DNA of 30,373 nucleotides from a virus: positions 1-30,373 of the IMG/VR virus record IMGVR_UViG_3300023257_000083. One strand, written 5' to 3'. Positions 23,056 through 29,666 of this stretch are shown here, piece by piece. The position numbers and the translations under genes are program-made. Under the pieces are notes generated by a model that saw only the letters and a program-made list of their open reading frames with translations, had not been told where the DNA came from and made no database searches. Position 1 is the first letter of the stretch. Every line of letters begins with the position of its first letter.

Positions 23056-23721
23056 TGCAGTAGTTCAATTTTCCCTTTCATAATATTTTTAAAAGATGTT
23101 TTATTTCCAGTAATATGATCTTTCACAATCCCGGATTTAAGATTATATGTTCTTCTGTTTTTATTATTCTTTATTTGTTTATTTCTAATTGAAGAATAAT
23201 TTGAAGAATTTTTCTTTTTTTCTTTATTCTTTATCCTTTTCTTTAATTCTGCAAGAGCATCTTTTTTATTTTTATGTTGATTTCTTCCATCTATTCTAAC
23301 TTCAATACCAGATGGATTATGTCTCACAACTACACAAGAATTTGTGACATTTTTATGTTGTCCCCCTTTTCCAGTGCCTCTTGTATAAAATACATCAATT
23401 TCACTTAAATCTAATTCTATATTAATATCTTGTTTTTCATTAAGAATTGCTACTGACACTGTAGAAGTATGCACACGACCTTTGGATTCTGTTGGGGGAA
23501 CTCGTTGAAATCTATGAGCTCCTATTTCATTTGAGAAGAATTGTTTAATATTATTACCGCTAAAGACAGAAATCAACGATTCCATCTCTCTCAGTTAAGG
23601 AAAGAATTTTAAAACCATTATTTTTAATAGTTTTTAAATAAATGTTTTTCATTTCTTGGACAAGAAGTTTAGCATCTTCACCACCTTCTTGGTCTCTAAT
23701 TTCGATTACTATCTTTTCCAT
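23052..23721 (-). CDS. RF1-type release factor lacking domain 1, +1 frameshift needed
   Basis: Frame 0 runs from the ATG at 23721 to TAG at 23562-23560 (53 codons): MEKIVIEIRDQEGGEDAKLL... DGIVDFCL. The +1 frame continues exactly at the next conserved residues, SGNNIKQFFSNEIGAHRFQR, and ends at 23052, giving 222 residues. The joined protein has the RF domain-2 start (EIR-x-x-EGGEDA), the RF1-type PxT loop PPT (75-77) in RVPPTESKGRVHTST, and the catalytic GGQ (119-121) in RGTGKGGQHKN, then a basic tail. Domain 1 (about 100 residues of normal RF1) is missing. The PxT motif predicts UAA/UAG reading. It converges with thioredoxin, overlapping by four bases. It could free stalled ribosomes or boost termination at UAG/UAA. 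Confidence 0.85.
23559..23565 (-). promoter_or_regulatory. Putative programmed +1 frameshift site CTT TAG C
   Basis: Minus strand CTT TAG C. Skipping T gives CTT AGC, Leu-Ser, the residues expected at this place in the RF alignment. Bacterial prfB uses CTT TGA C in the same way. No Shine-Dalgarno-like stimulator is seen just upstream, in keeping with the likely host. Confidence 0.6.
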
Positions 23722-23752
23722 TTTAATTGTTTATTTTTTTATATTAATTAAT

Positions 23753-24010
23753 TTATATATTTAATATTCTTTTTAGTTTTATTTCTCTTTCAACTTGATT
23801 TGTAACATTATCAAAAAATTTTGAAAATATACTATTTATATCAAATATCTGTTTAATATTATCATCATCAATTAAATAATATTTAATACGTGAAATACTT
23901 GAATATGTGTGAACAATTTTATATATCTTATCAATTGTTAACATCTTAACATACAAATTAAAATTCTTGTGTTCTAACAATCTATTACTACATTTAAAAT
24001 ATTTAATCAT
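23753..24010 (-). CDS. SH3-like array member 1
   Basis: An 85-residue small protein. Shares with its neighbours the core 'L-T-x-[GD]KIYK' (LTIDKIYKIVHTYSSI, 24-39), a DDN turn (49-51), a phenylalanine-rich middle and the tail VEREIKLKRILNI. The pattern is that of a small SH3-like beta barrel plus a basic C-terminal helix. No function is known. It is the last of a minus-strand tandem array that ends here. Confidence 0.6.
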   Translation of the reverse strand: MIKYFKCSNRLLEHKNFNLYVKMLTIDKIYKIVHTYSSISRIKYYLIDDDNIKQIFDINSIFSKFFDNVTNQVEREIKLKRILNI

Positions 24011-24024
24011 TATTCTAATATTTT

Positions 24025-24309
24025 TTATTTTAATATTCTTTTTATTTTTTTTTCTTTATTCTTGTTAATACAATCATTATCTTGATAAATAAAACTACAA
24101 TTAATTGTGTCTTTTATTGTTTTTAAATAGAAAAAAGGATAATTAAATTTAACATAATATAACAAATCTCCCCAAGAATTTTTACCATATCCAATTATTT
24201 TCATACATATAGAATTATTTTTAACATATTTAAAATGTAGTAATTCTGGCATAAAACCTGATTTTATTTTTATATATTCTCCAATTTTATATTTTTTCAT
24301 CTTTTTCAT
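24025..24309 (-). CDS. Array member 2, different body with the same tail
   Basis: A 94-residue protein starting MKKMKKYKIGEYIKIKSGFM, also beta-like but not clearly a paralog of the others. It ends NKEKKIKRILK, the shared tail. Its start lies inside the end of the neighbouring gene (23-base overlap), implying coupled translation. Confidence 0.5.
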   Translation of the reverse strand: MKKMKKYKIGEYIKIKSGFMPELLHFKYVKNNSICMKIIGYGKNSWGDLLYYVKFNYPFFYLKTIKDTINCSFIYQDNDCINKNKEKKIKRILK

Positions 24310-24526
24310 CTAATATTCTTTTTAGTTTTATTTCTCTTTCAGCATCTATAAAAAATTTACCAAAATTGGAATTTTGTGTAAAATATTTTTCAATATTATT
24401 ATCATCTTTTATATACCAATAAATTGAAACTTTTTTAATTATTTTATATATTTTCCCAATAGTTAAATTTTCATAATACATTTTTGTTGCATCGGAATAA
24501 TTATTAATACATTTTAGATATTTCAT
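24287..24526 (-). CDS. SH3-like array member 3
   Basis: A 79-residue paralog: MKYLKCINNYSDATKMYYEN, then LTIGKIYKIIKK (21-32), DDNN turn and AEREIKLKRILDEKDEKI. The tail is lengthened by a few residues that overlap the next gene's start. Function unknown. Confidence 0.6.
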   Translation of the reverse strand: MKYLKCINNYSDATKMYYENLTIGKIYKIIKKVSIYWYIKDDNNIEKYFTQNSNFGKFFIDAEREIKLKRILDEKDEKI

Positions 24527-24539
24527 TTAATCATATATT

Positions 24540-24785
24540 TTATTTTAATATTTTTATTAAAATATTTTTTCTACAAAATTTGGTAGTTACATCAATTGTT
24601 AAATTTTCATCAAAAATAGATTTTTCCCAAAAAATAATTCTAAAATTACTATCATCTAATAAATACCATTTATTTTTCTTAATTTTAATAGCTTTATATA
24701 TTTTTCCCAAAGTCAAATTAGTCAAATTATGTGACGGAGTGTGTGGATTAGAAATATATTTTAAATATTTGACATCTTTATTCAT
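24540..24785 (-). CDS. SH3-like array member 4
   Basis: An 81-residue paralog with the core LTLGKIYKAIKIKKNKWYLL (24-43), a DDSN turn, then FCRKNILIKILK, a degraded form of the shared tail. It lies 14 bases from the next member. Function unknown. Confidence 0.6.
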   Translation of the reverse strand: MNKDVKYLKYISNPHTPSHNLTNLTLGKIYKAIKIKKNKWYLLDDSNFRIIFWEKSIFDENLTIDVTTKFCRKNILIKILK

Positions 24786-24791
24786 ATATCT

Positions 24792-25031
24792 TTATTTAAT
24801 ATTTAATATTTTTTTAAGTTTTTTTTCTCTTTCAACTTGTATATTTATGAAAAGTCCATCAATATTAGAATTTTCTTGAAAATGTTTTTTAATATTATAA
24901 TCATTATATATCATCCACCAATTGTCATCATTAAAGTCATATATTTTATATGCTTTATATATTTTTCCAACAGTTATTTGATTATAGTTAGGATAAACAC
25001 ATTTTAAATATTTGATATCTTTATTTTTCAT
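24792..25031 (-). CDS. SH3-like array member 5
   Basis: A 79-residue paralog, MKNKDIKYLKCVYPNYNQIT then VGKIYKAYKIYDFNDDNWWM (21-40), ending VEREKKLKKILNIK. It overlaps the stop of the dead member upstream. It is the clearest version of the family consensus. Confidence 0.6.
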   Translation of the reverse strand: MKNKDIKYLKCVYPNYNQITVGKIYKAYKIYDFNDDNWWMIYNDYNIKKHFQENSNIDGLFINIQVEREKKLKKILNIK

Positions 25032-25268
25032 CTAATATTTTTCTAAATTTTTTTTCTCTTTCAACTTGTTTTGTTACATTTATGAAAAAACTATCAAATT
25101 TGTATTTTTTTATAAATTCATAATAAATATTATTATCATCACTTAAATTCAACATTGTTCTTCAAAACATTGTAATATTTTATATATTTTCCCTTCAGTT
25201 AATTTAGGTCTATACAATTTTTCAGAATACTCCCTTATATCAGGTTTAAATTTATAATATCTTACCAT
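25021..25268 (-). pseudogene. Dead SH3-like array member
   Basis: Starts MVRYYKFKPDIREYSEKLYR with PKLTEGKIYKILQCFEEQC and a stop; resumes in a second frame as LNLSDDNNIYYEFIKKYKFD; ends in a third as VTKQVEREKKFRKILDEK. Two frameshifts thus break a clear paralog, showing that the array is gaining and losing copies. Confidence 0.7.
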
Positions 25269-25269
25269 A

Positions 25270-25473
25270 TCAATTTATTATTTTATTATCTATAATTTTA
25301 AAAATTTTTTTCTTAAAGAATTTTTTTCTTTTAATTTTAAATTTACTCATTGAGTTCCATTTTTCTTTTAATACCTTTAATTTTACTAATTGTTGAGTCA
25401 TTTCATTTTTCAGCACAGAATAAAGTGTGTAAGATGTTATATAAAAATTTTTAAATTTAGTTTTTTTAACCAT
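25270..25473 (-). CDS. Small basic protein
   Basis: A 67-residue, strongly Lys-rich protein (NSMSKFKIKRKKFFKKKIFK near the end), one base before the dead array member. Nothing recognised. Might bind nucleic acid. Confidence 0.4.
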   Translation of the reverse strand: MVKKTKFKNFYITSYTLYSVLKNEMTQQLVKLKVLKEKWNSMSKFKIKRKKFFKKKIFKIIDNKIIN

Positions 25474-25534
25474 TTTTGAATAATAATTGGTTTAAGAATG
25501 GATTGTTGTATTCATTATTTTTATAAATTCTTCT

Positions 25535-25741
25535 TTATTCATTCTTCTTTATTTTTTCATTAATAAATTTAAAAATTTTCTTAATAAATTTTTTAAATAT
25601 ATTTTTTCTATTGGGTTCTTTATATAATTCCCAATTAGCATCTTTAAATGAAAAATACCAATAATCCCAATTAGTATCTATAAAATAATTTTTCCATTTA
25701 GTAGATTTAAGCCATAATACATAATCAGAAAAAGTTGTCAT
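25535..25741 (-). CDS. Small Trp-rich protein
   Basis: A 68-residue protein with many Trp/Tyr residues in the first half (TFSDYVLWLKSTKWKNYFID, DTNWDYWYFSFKD) and a Lys-rich amphipathic end (FKKFIKKIFKFINEKIKK). Nothing recognised. It could be a further diverged array relative. Confidence 0.45.
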   Translation of the reverse strand: MTTFSDYVLWLKSTKWKNYFIDTNWDYWYFSFKDANWELYKEPNRKNIFKKFIKKIFKFINEKIKKNE

Positions 25742-25762
25742 AATTTCTTCAATTAAATATAA

Positions 25763-26149
25763 CCCAAATTTCCCTTTATCTGCATTTTTATAAAAATAAA
25801 TATAATTAAAATCAATATTATTTATTCATATAGAATTTCACAATATTTACTTGAATATGGGTTTAATGAAAATAAAAAATCTAAAAAAATATATTATGAT
25901 AAATATTTTAAAAATTTATGGGAAAATTTAACATTTGAAAAATTTTTAAAATTAACAAATAAAAAATATATTAAATCAGAGTTATTAAAAATAGTTCATA
26001 CATATATAGATAATGATTTGAAAAATTTATTAGAAAAAGATTATTACTCTGAATTTGAATTTGTATTTACAACGGAATGTAAAAAATATTATATTTTAAG
26101 TCCAGAATTTCTTTCTTTATTTAATAATATATTAAAAGATTACTCATAA
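25763..26149 (+). pseudogene. Startless open frame
   Basis: 128 codons are open with no ATG, GTG or TTG at a sensible place. The later part reads like real protein: SYRISQYLLEYGFNENKKSK, then YDKYFKNLWENLTFEKFLKL, ending SPEFLSLFNNILKDYS. Likely a gene that lost its start, tail to tail with a dead endonuclease. Confidence 0.45.
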
Positions 26150-26364
26150 GAGTTTTTCATCATCACTGTCCCATATAATCAAAATTTCATACCCTTCTGA
26201 TTTTGCTATTCTTATCTTTCTTTATCTTTATCCCATATATTTTTATATTCTTGACTTGTTATATTATGATGTTTTAAATACCTACCATAAATTCTACTGA
26301 CTTTTTCCCCACATACTTTACAAATAATATAATTAATCCCTTCTATTTGTGTTTTATTTTCCAT
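26144..26364 (-). pseudogene. Homing endonuclease remnant beside the terminase N-half
   Basis: Start MENKTQIEGINYIICKVCGE, then KVSRIYGRYLKHHNITSQEY and a stop at 26212; a second frame to 26144 reads AKSEGYEILIIWDSDDEKLL. The first piece is the Cys-x2-Cys, 'GR-x-LK-x-HN-[IL]-TS-x-EYK' start, and the second the 'EGYE-[IV]-L-x-IW-[ED]-S' end, of one phage homing endonuclease family. The central nuclease is deleted. It lies 45 bases downstream of the intein N-part on the same strand, where a free-standing endonuclease is expected in a fractured intein gene. Confidence 0.75.
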
Positions 26365-26408
26365 ATGTTTTTATAATAAAATAATGGCTTTTTGCCAAAA
26401 TGGAAAGG

Positions 26409-26924
26409 TTAAGATAATTTCATATATAATCTATATAAAAATATTTTTGATTTTTCTAATATAGATAATCGTCTTTCTTGTCTTATTATATCATAGTATA
26501 ACTCATAAAATGGTATAGAATATGTGTCTTTTGTCTCTTCATTTAATACTAATACCCTGGTACTGAACGAGTTGCATTTACCCGTTTGCCTGCTTGCCAT
26601 TAATATAGAAAATCTATTTTTTGTATAAAGATCAATAATATCTTTTTGATAATCTCTTAATTTCATATGTCCTATTGTACCGTCTTCCCTTTTGATTTGA
26701 CAATACGACTGTGCAAAATAATGAACACTCATTTTACATTTAGCATATTCTGTTATTTCTTTATTAGTCATAGCGAATGTTAAATCAGTTTTTCTTACTC
26801 CTTTAATATTATTGAACCATAATTTTTCATGATTTTTTAATTTTTCACCCATATTTGCTCTATGTTCAATCTCTTTTACTCGTTTTGTTGTTAAAATTAA
26901 ATTTTCTTGTTTTTTATTAGCCAT
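26409..26924 (-). CDS. Terminase large subunit N-half fused to split intein N-part
   Basis: A 171-residue precursor. Residues 1-116 are terminase N-extein: a helical region, then MKLRDYQKDIIDLY (87-100), the Q motif-like adenine-binding segment, and FSILMASRQTGK (105-116), all of Walker A but its last Thr. Cys117 begins the intein N-part, which ends with the protein. The missing Thr is the first C-extein residue at 2434-2436. The extein halves join without gap or overlap to give SRQTGKT, matching T4 gp17 SRQLGKT. The half lies about 22 kb from, and on the opposite strand to, its partner. Neither half alone can bind ATP. Confidence 0.9.
   Translation of the reverse strand: MANKKQENLILTTKRVKEIEHRANMGEKLKNHEKLWFNNIKGVRKTDLTFAMTNKEITEYAKCKMSVHYFAQSYCQIKREDGTIGHMKLRDYQKDIIDLYTKNRFSILMASRQTGKCNSFSTRVLVLNEETKDTYSIPFYELYYDIIRQERRLSILEKSKIFLYRLYMKLS
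26412..26576 (-). other. Intein N-part, 55 residues
   Basis: Block A: CNSFSTRVLVLNEE with Cys1, followed by SIPFYELYYDI and a Lys/Arg-rich helix (RRLSILEKSKIFLYRLYMKL). Block B is absent and lies in the C-part, so the break is early, as in the atypically split AceL-TerL intein, rather than at the usual endonuclease position. Unusual, GC-richer codons surround the junction. Confidence 0.87.
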
Positions 26925-27050
26925 TCTTATTTATTATTTTTATTATTTTTACATATGTAAACAAATATCATTTAAAATCTTATATTTATATGAATATGAA
27001 TATGCTCCACCACAATTTAATCTAAAATCTGTTTTATTTTTATATTTTGT

Positions 27051-27122
27051 TGCTTCTTTTTGACATTTTTCTTTAGTCCAATAATTTTTTGGTTTATTTA
27101 TTTCAATCATATGAGAACAAAT
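27051..27122 (+). repeat. 72-bp direct repeat, copy 1
   Basis: Perfect match to 27637-27708. It encodes the repeat junction of the endonuclease (ICSHMIEINKPKNYWTKEKC). Confidence 0.85.
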
Positions 27123-27636
27123 TTCATCTTTCCAATTATTTCTTAATGCACTTGAGTATGCAGAAGAATTCCCATTAATAAAATCTATTTTATATTTATA
27201 TTTTAAAGCTTCATTTTGACATTTTTCTTTAGTCTCCACCAATACCCCCTGTTTTTGCTTTATTTAATATAACGAATTCATTATTTTTAAAATAATTTAC
27301 AAAATATTTTTCTTTGTTAATTGCATCATTAATTGATATATAATCTATTAATTGTTTAAAAACAGGAATTATTTTTGTTTTTTTCATAAATTTAAAAACT
27401 GTGCTTCTTTTGTCTATTAAATGTTCTTGTTTTCTTTTATAAAAATTAAAAGTTAACCCAACATATACATATTTTATATATTTATATTCAAATATAACTG
27501 AATATATACATCTCATTTTTCTATTTCCAAGAATTTTCATATGAGAACAAATATCATTTAACCATTTTTTATTATATGATATAATATATGCTGAAGAAGA
27601 CTTTTTATGAAAATCTTGTTTGTGTTCATATTTTAA

Positions 27637-27708
27637 TGCTTCTTTTTGACATTTTTCTTTAGTCCAATAATTTTTTGGTTTATTTATTTCAATCATATGA
27701 GAACAAAT
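27637..27708 (+). repeat. 72-bp direct repeat, copy 2
   Basis: Perfect match to 27051-27122, 586 bases away. Recombination between the two would delete the GIY-YIG core. Confidence 0.85.
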
Positions 27709-27829
27709 ATCATTTAAAATTTTATTTTTTCCAGATATCTTATAAACATATGCAGATTTAAATTTAAAATCTTTTCTTGTATTATATTTTAATGCTTCTT
27801 GATGACATTTTTCTTTAGTCCATTTTTTA

Positions 27830-28501
27830 TTAGCCATTTTTATTCATTAATTTTTTTATTTTATTTATAAATGAAATATTCATTAAATAATATTCATCAC
27901 ATTTAAATGATATTTCTGATGTCTTTACTGGAATTCCTTTATTTTTATATTCTAATACATTAGTCAAAAAATATTTTAATACATCATCATCTAATTCAGT
28001 AAAAATACTTTTTTTTGGTAAAAATAAATTTGACCCCCTTTTAGTGTAGTCCCTAGGATTATATTCTATATTTTTATATGTAAAATCAAATACCCCTTGA
28101 TAAAATATTTTATCAACATTTTCATATAAATCATAAATTTTATTTGAATAAACATATTCATATTTTCCTATGGGTAAAAAAATATAATTTTCTGCATAAA
28201 TTCCAATTTTTTCCCAATAATTTTCATCTTGAGTAGTAAAAACCCCATTTCTAACTTTCCATCCAAATAATTTTAAAAACAAATCATTTAATTTATTATG
28301 GATATTTATCGGAGTATTTGATGGTTTTCTATCTTTTATTGTTTTTTCTCTGACCATTTGTTTATCAAATGGTTCATCATTTGATGCACGATATATTATA
28401 TCACCTTTCCAATTTTCAAAAAAATATTTACAATTTTCAAATATTAATTTTAATTGACCATCAGTTATATTTTCATTAAGATAATTATTATATTTTTTCA
28501 T
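27830..28501 (-). CDS. ADP-ribosyltransferase-like protein 1 with leader
   Basis: A 223-residue protein. The leader MKKYNNYLNEN (LNE) is followed by a body with IIYRAS (R38, 35-40), DRKPSNTP (58-65), LFGWKVRNGVFTT (78-90), YIFLPIGKYEYVYSNKIYDL (106-125) and ISFKCDEYYL (197-206). The order Arg strand, [ST]-T-[ST]-like strand and a late acidic strand fits an ART fold as in T4 Alt, but the usual ExE is not clear (CDEYY instead). If right, it would modify host proteins or RNA after ejection. It is adjacent to, and 14 bases overlapping with, a paralog. Confidence 0.45.
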   Translation of the reverse strand: MKKYNNYLNENITDGQLKLIFENCKYFFENWKGDIIYRASNDEPFDKQMVREKTIKDRKPSNTPINIHNKLNDLFLKLFGWKVRNGVFTTQDENYWEKIGIYAENYIFLPIGKYEYVYSNKIYDLYENVDKIFYQGVFDFTYKNIEYNPRDYTKRGSNLFLPKKSIFTELDDDVLKYFLTNVLEYKNKGIPVKTSEISFKCDEYYLMNISFINKIKKLMNKNG

Positions 28502-29216
28502 TAATTTTTTTATATTTTTTCATTAATTTTTTTATATCATATTCAAAATTTCTATTTATTAAATAATATTCATCACAATTAAATGATATTTCATTTTCAT
28601 CAATTGGATAATCTTCATCTTTAAATTCTAATTGATTTTTAAAAAAATCAACTAAAAAAGGTAAATCATTTTCATATTTTTTAAGAAATGAAGAACCATA
28701 CATATTTGATATATGATGAATAATTTTTGGAAATACTTCTTTTTCAGTTTTATTTATTTTTTCATACATTTCTTTATTAATCAAATATTTAATATCATCT
28801 AAAATAAAATCTGTAGTTAAATCAAAAATTTTATTAGAATATACATATTCAAATTTTCCAATAGGTAAAAAAATATATGCATAATCAGTTTTATTGTTAA
28901 ACCCACTATAAAGTTCAGGATTAGTATCAAATGTTGTAAATACTCCATTTCTTACTTTCCAACCAAATAATTTTTCAAATATTTTATTTAAAATATTATG
29001 ATATTTTATATTAGTTGACATAGGAATTCTGTTTTTTCTACGTCTTATTTTTCTAAAATTAATATTTATATCAGATTGAAATCCTCTATATATTATATTA
29101 CTTTCCCAATTATCAAAAAAATATTTACAATTATTTTGAATTTCTTCTAATTTCTTATTAGGAAATTCAAATTTATCATATTCATTTATAATTTTAAAAT
29201 TATTATATTTTTTCAT
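28488..29216 (-). CDS. ADP-ribosyltransferase-like protein 2 with leader
   Basis: A 242-residue paralog of the preceding gene. The leader is MKKYNNFKIINE (INE). Matching blocks: IIYRGF (R44, 41-46), LFGWKVRNGVFTT (83-95), YIFLPIGKFEYVYSNKIFDL (114-133) and EISFNCDEYYLIN near 216-228. Between them the sequences are strongly diverged, so this is an old duplication. Its C-terminus is extended by a 22-bp tandem duplication (28491-28534). The ART assignment is tentative, as for its partner. Confidence 0.45.
   Translation of the reverse strand: MKKYNNFKIINEYDKFEFPNKKLEEIQNNCKYFFDNWESNIIYRGFQSDININFRKIRRRKNRIPMSTNIKYHNILNKIFEKLFGWKVRNGVFTTFDTNPELYSGFNNKTDYAYIFLPIGKFEYVYSNKIFDLTTDFILDDIKYLINKEMYEKINKTEKEVFPKIIHHISNMYGSSFLKKYENDLPFLVDFFKNQLEFKDEDYPIDENEISFNCDEYYLINRNFEYDIKKLMKKYKKINEKI
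28491..28534 (+). repeat. 22-bp tandem duplication at a gene junction
   Basis: TATTTTTTCATTAATTTTTT plus TA, present twice in perfect tandem. It spans the end of one ART-like gene and the start of the other and makes them overlap. Confidence 0.8.
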
Positions 29217-29242
29217 TATTTAATTTTTTTTTTATAAATTTT

Positions 29243-29623
29243 TTATTCAAATATAAAAGTTATATTATAACCTTTAATTGTAAAATATAATTCTAAAATA
29301 TCTCTTACTTCACCTTCAAATATTTTCAATTCTAAATCATATCCAAGAAGATTTAATTCTGGAATAAATGCATTTATTTGTTGACTTATTTTACCTTTAA
29401 TAATATCATTTGATATTTTTGTAGACCATAAATAATATTCAAGATTTGCACCAACATTATATCCTTCTTGACCATATATCTCTTTTTGATTAGTGAACAA
29501 TAGCATTTCTAATTTTTGAACAATAACTTCTAAAATATCATTCTCGATTATTTTTTTTGATTTAAATTTCTGATGACCATCCCATCTTATTACAAAATCT
29601 TGAAAATCTTCATTTCTTTTCAT
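29243..29623 (-). CDS. Baseplate wedge protein (T4 gp25-like)
   Basis: A 126-residue protein of the GPW/gp25 family, which links the baseplate to the tail sheath. Seen: a helix with LEMLLFTNQKE (38-48), then GQEGYNVGANLEYYLW (51-66), matching the gp25 'F-x-P-x-FG-x-x-L' turn, then ISNDIIKGKISQQINAFIPE (70-89) and a final two-strand hairpin (GYDLELKIFEGEV, ILELYFTIKGYNI). Its length matches T4 gp25 (132). It lies near the tail-related left edge in a circular map sense only; its immediate neighbours are the ART-like genes. Confidence 0.7.
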   Translation of the reverse strand: MKRNEDFQDFVIRWDGHQKFKSKKIIENDILEVIVQKLEMLLFTNQKEIYGQEGYNVGANLEYYLWSTKISNDIIKGKISQQINAFIPELNLLGYDLELKIFEGEVRDILELYFTIKGYNITFIFE

Positions 29624-29666
29624 AATTTTTATTTCTTTTGTTTATATTTGATTTATATATAAAAAT

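Larger units (their letters stand above)
26949..27837 (-). pseudogene. GIY-YIG homing endonuclease with KEKC repeats, frameshifted
   Basis: Frame one (27837-27229, 202 residues) has two repeats of about 45 residues, WTKEKCHQEALKYNTRKDF to ILNDICSHM, then a GIY-YIG-like nuclease (YSVIFEYKYIKYVYVGLTFN, KRKQEHL). It stops at GGIGGD. A second frame to 26949 continues directly with two more repeats (TKEKCQNEALKYKYKIDF..., NYWTKEKCQKEATKYKNK). One base change near 27232-27240 would restore a protein of about 300 residues with four DNA-binding repeats. The gene overlaps its upstream neighbour by eight bases. Frame one alone keeps the nuclease and two repeats, so residual activity is possible. Confidence 0.75.

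Noticed and set aside
24580-24879. Plus-strand frame of 99 codons in the SH3-like array
   Set aside because: Antisense to two clear paralogs.
27061-27708. CRISPR-like spacing of the 72-bp repeats
   Set aside because: Only two copies, far apart, and inside a coding repeat.
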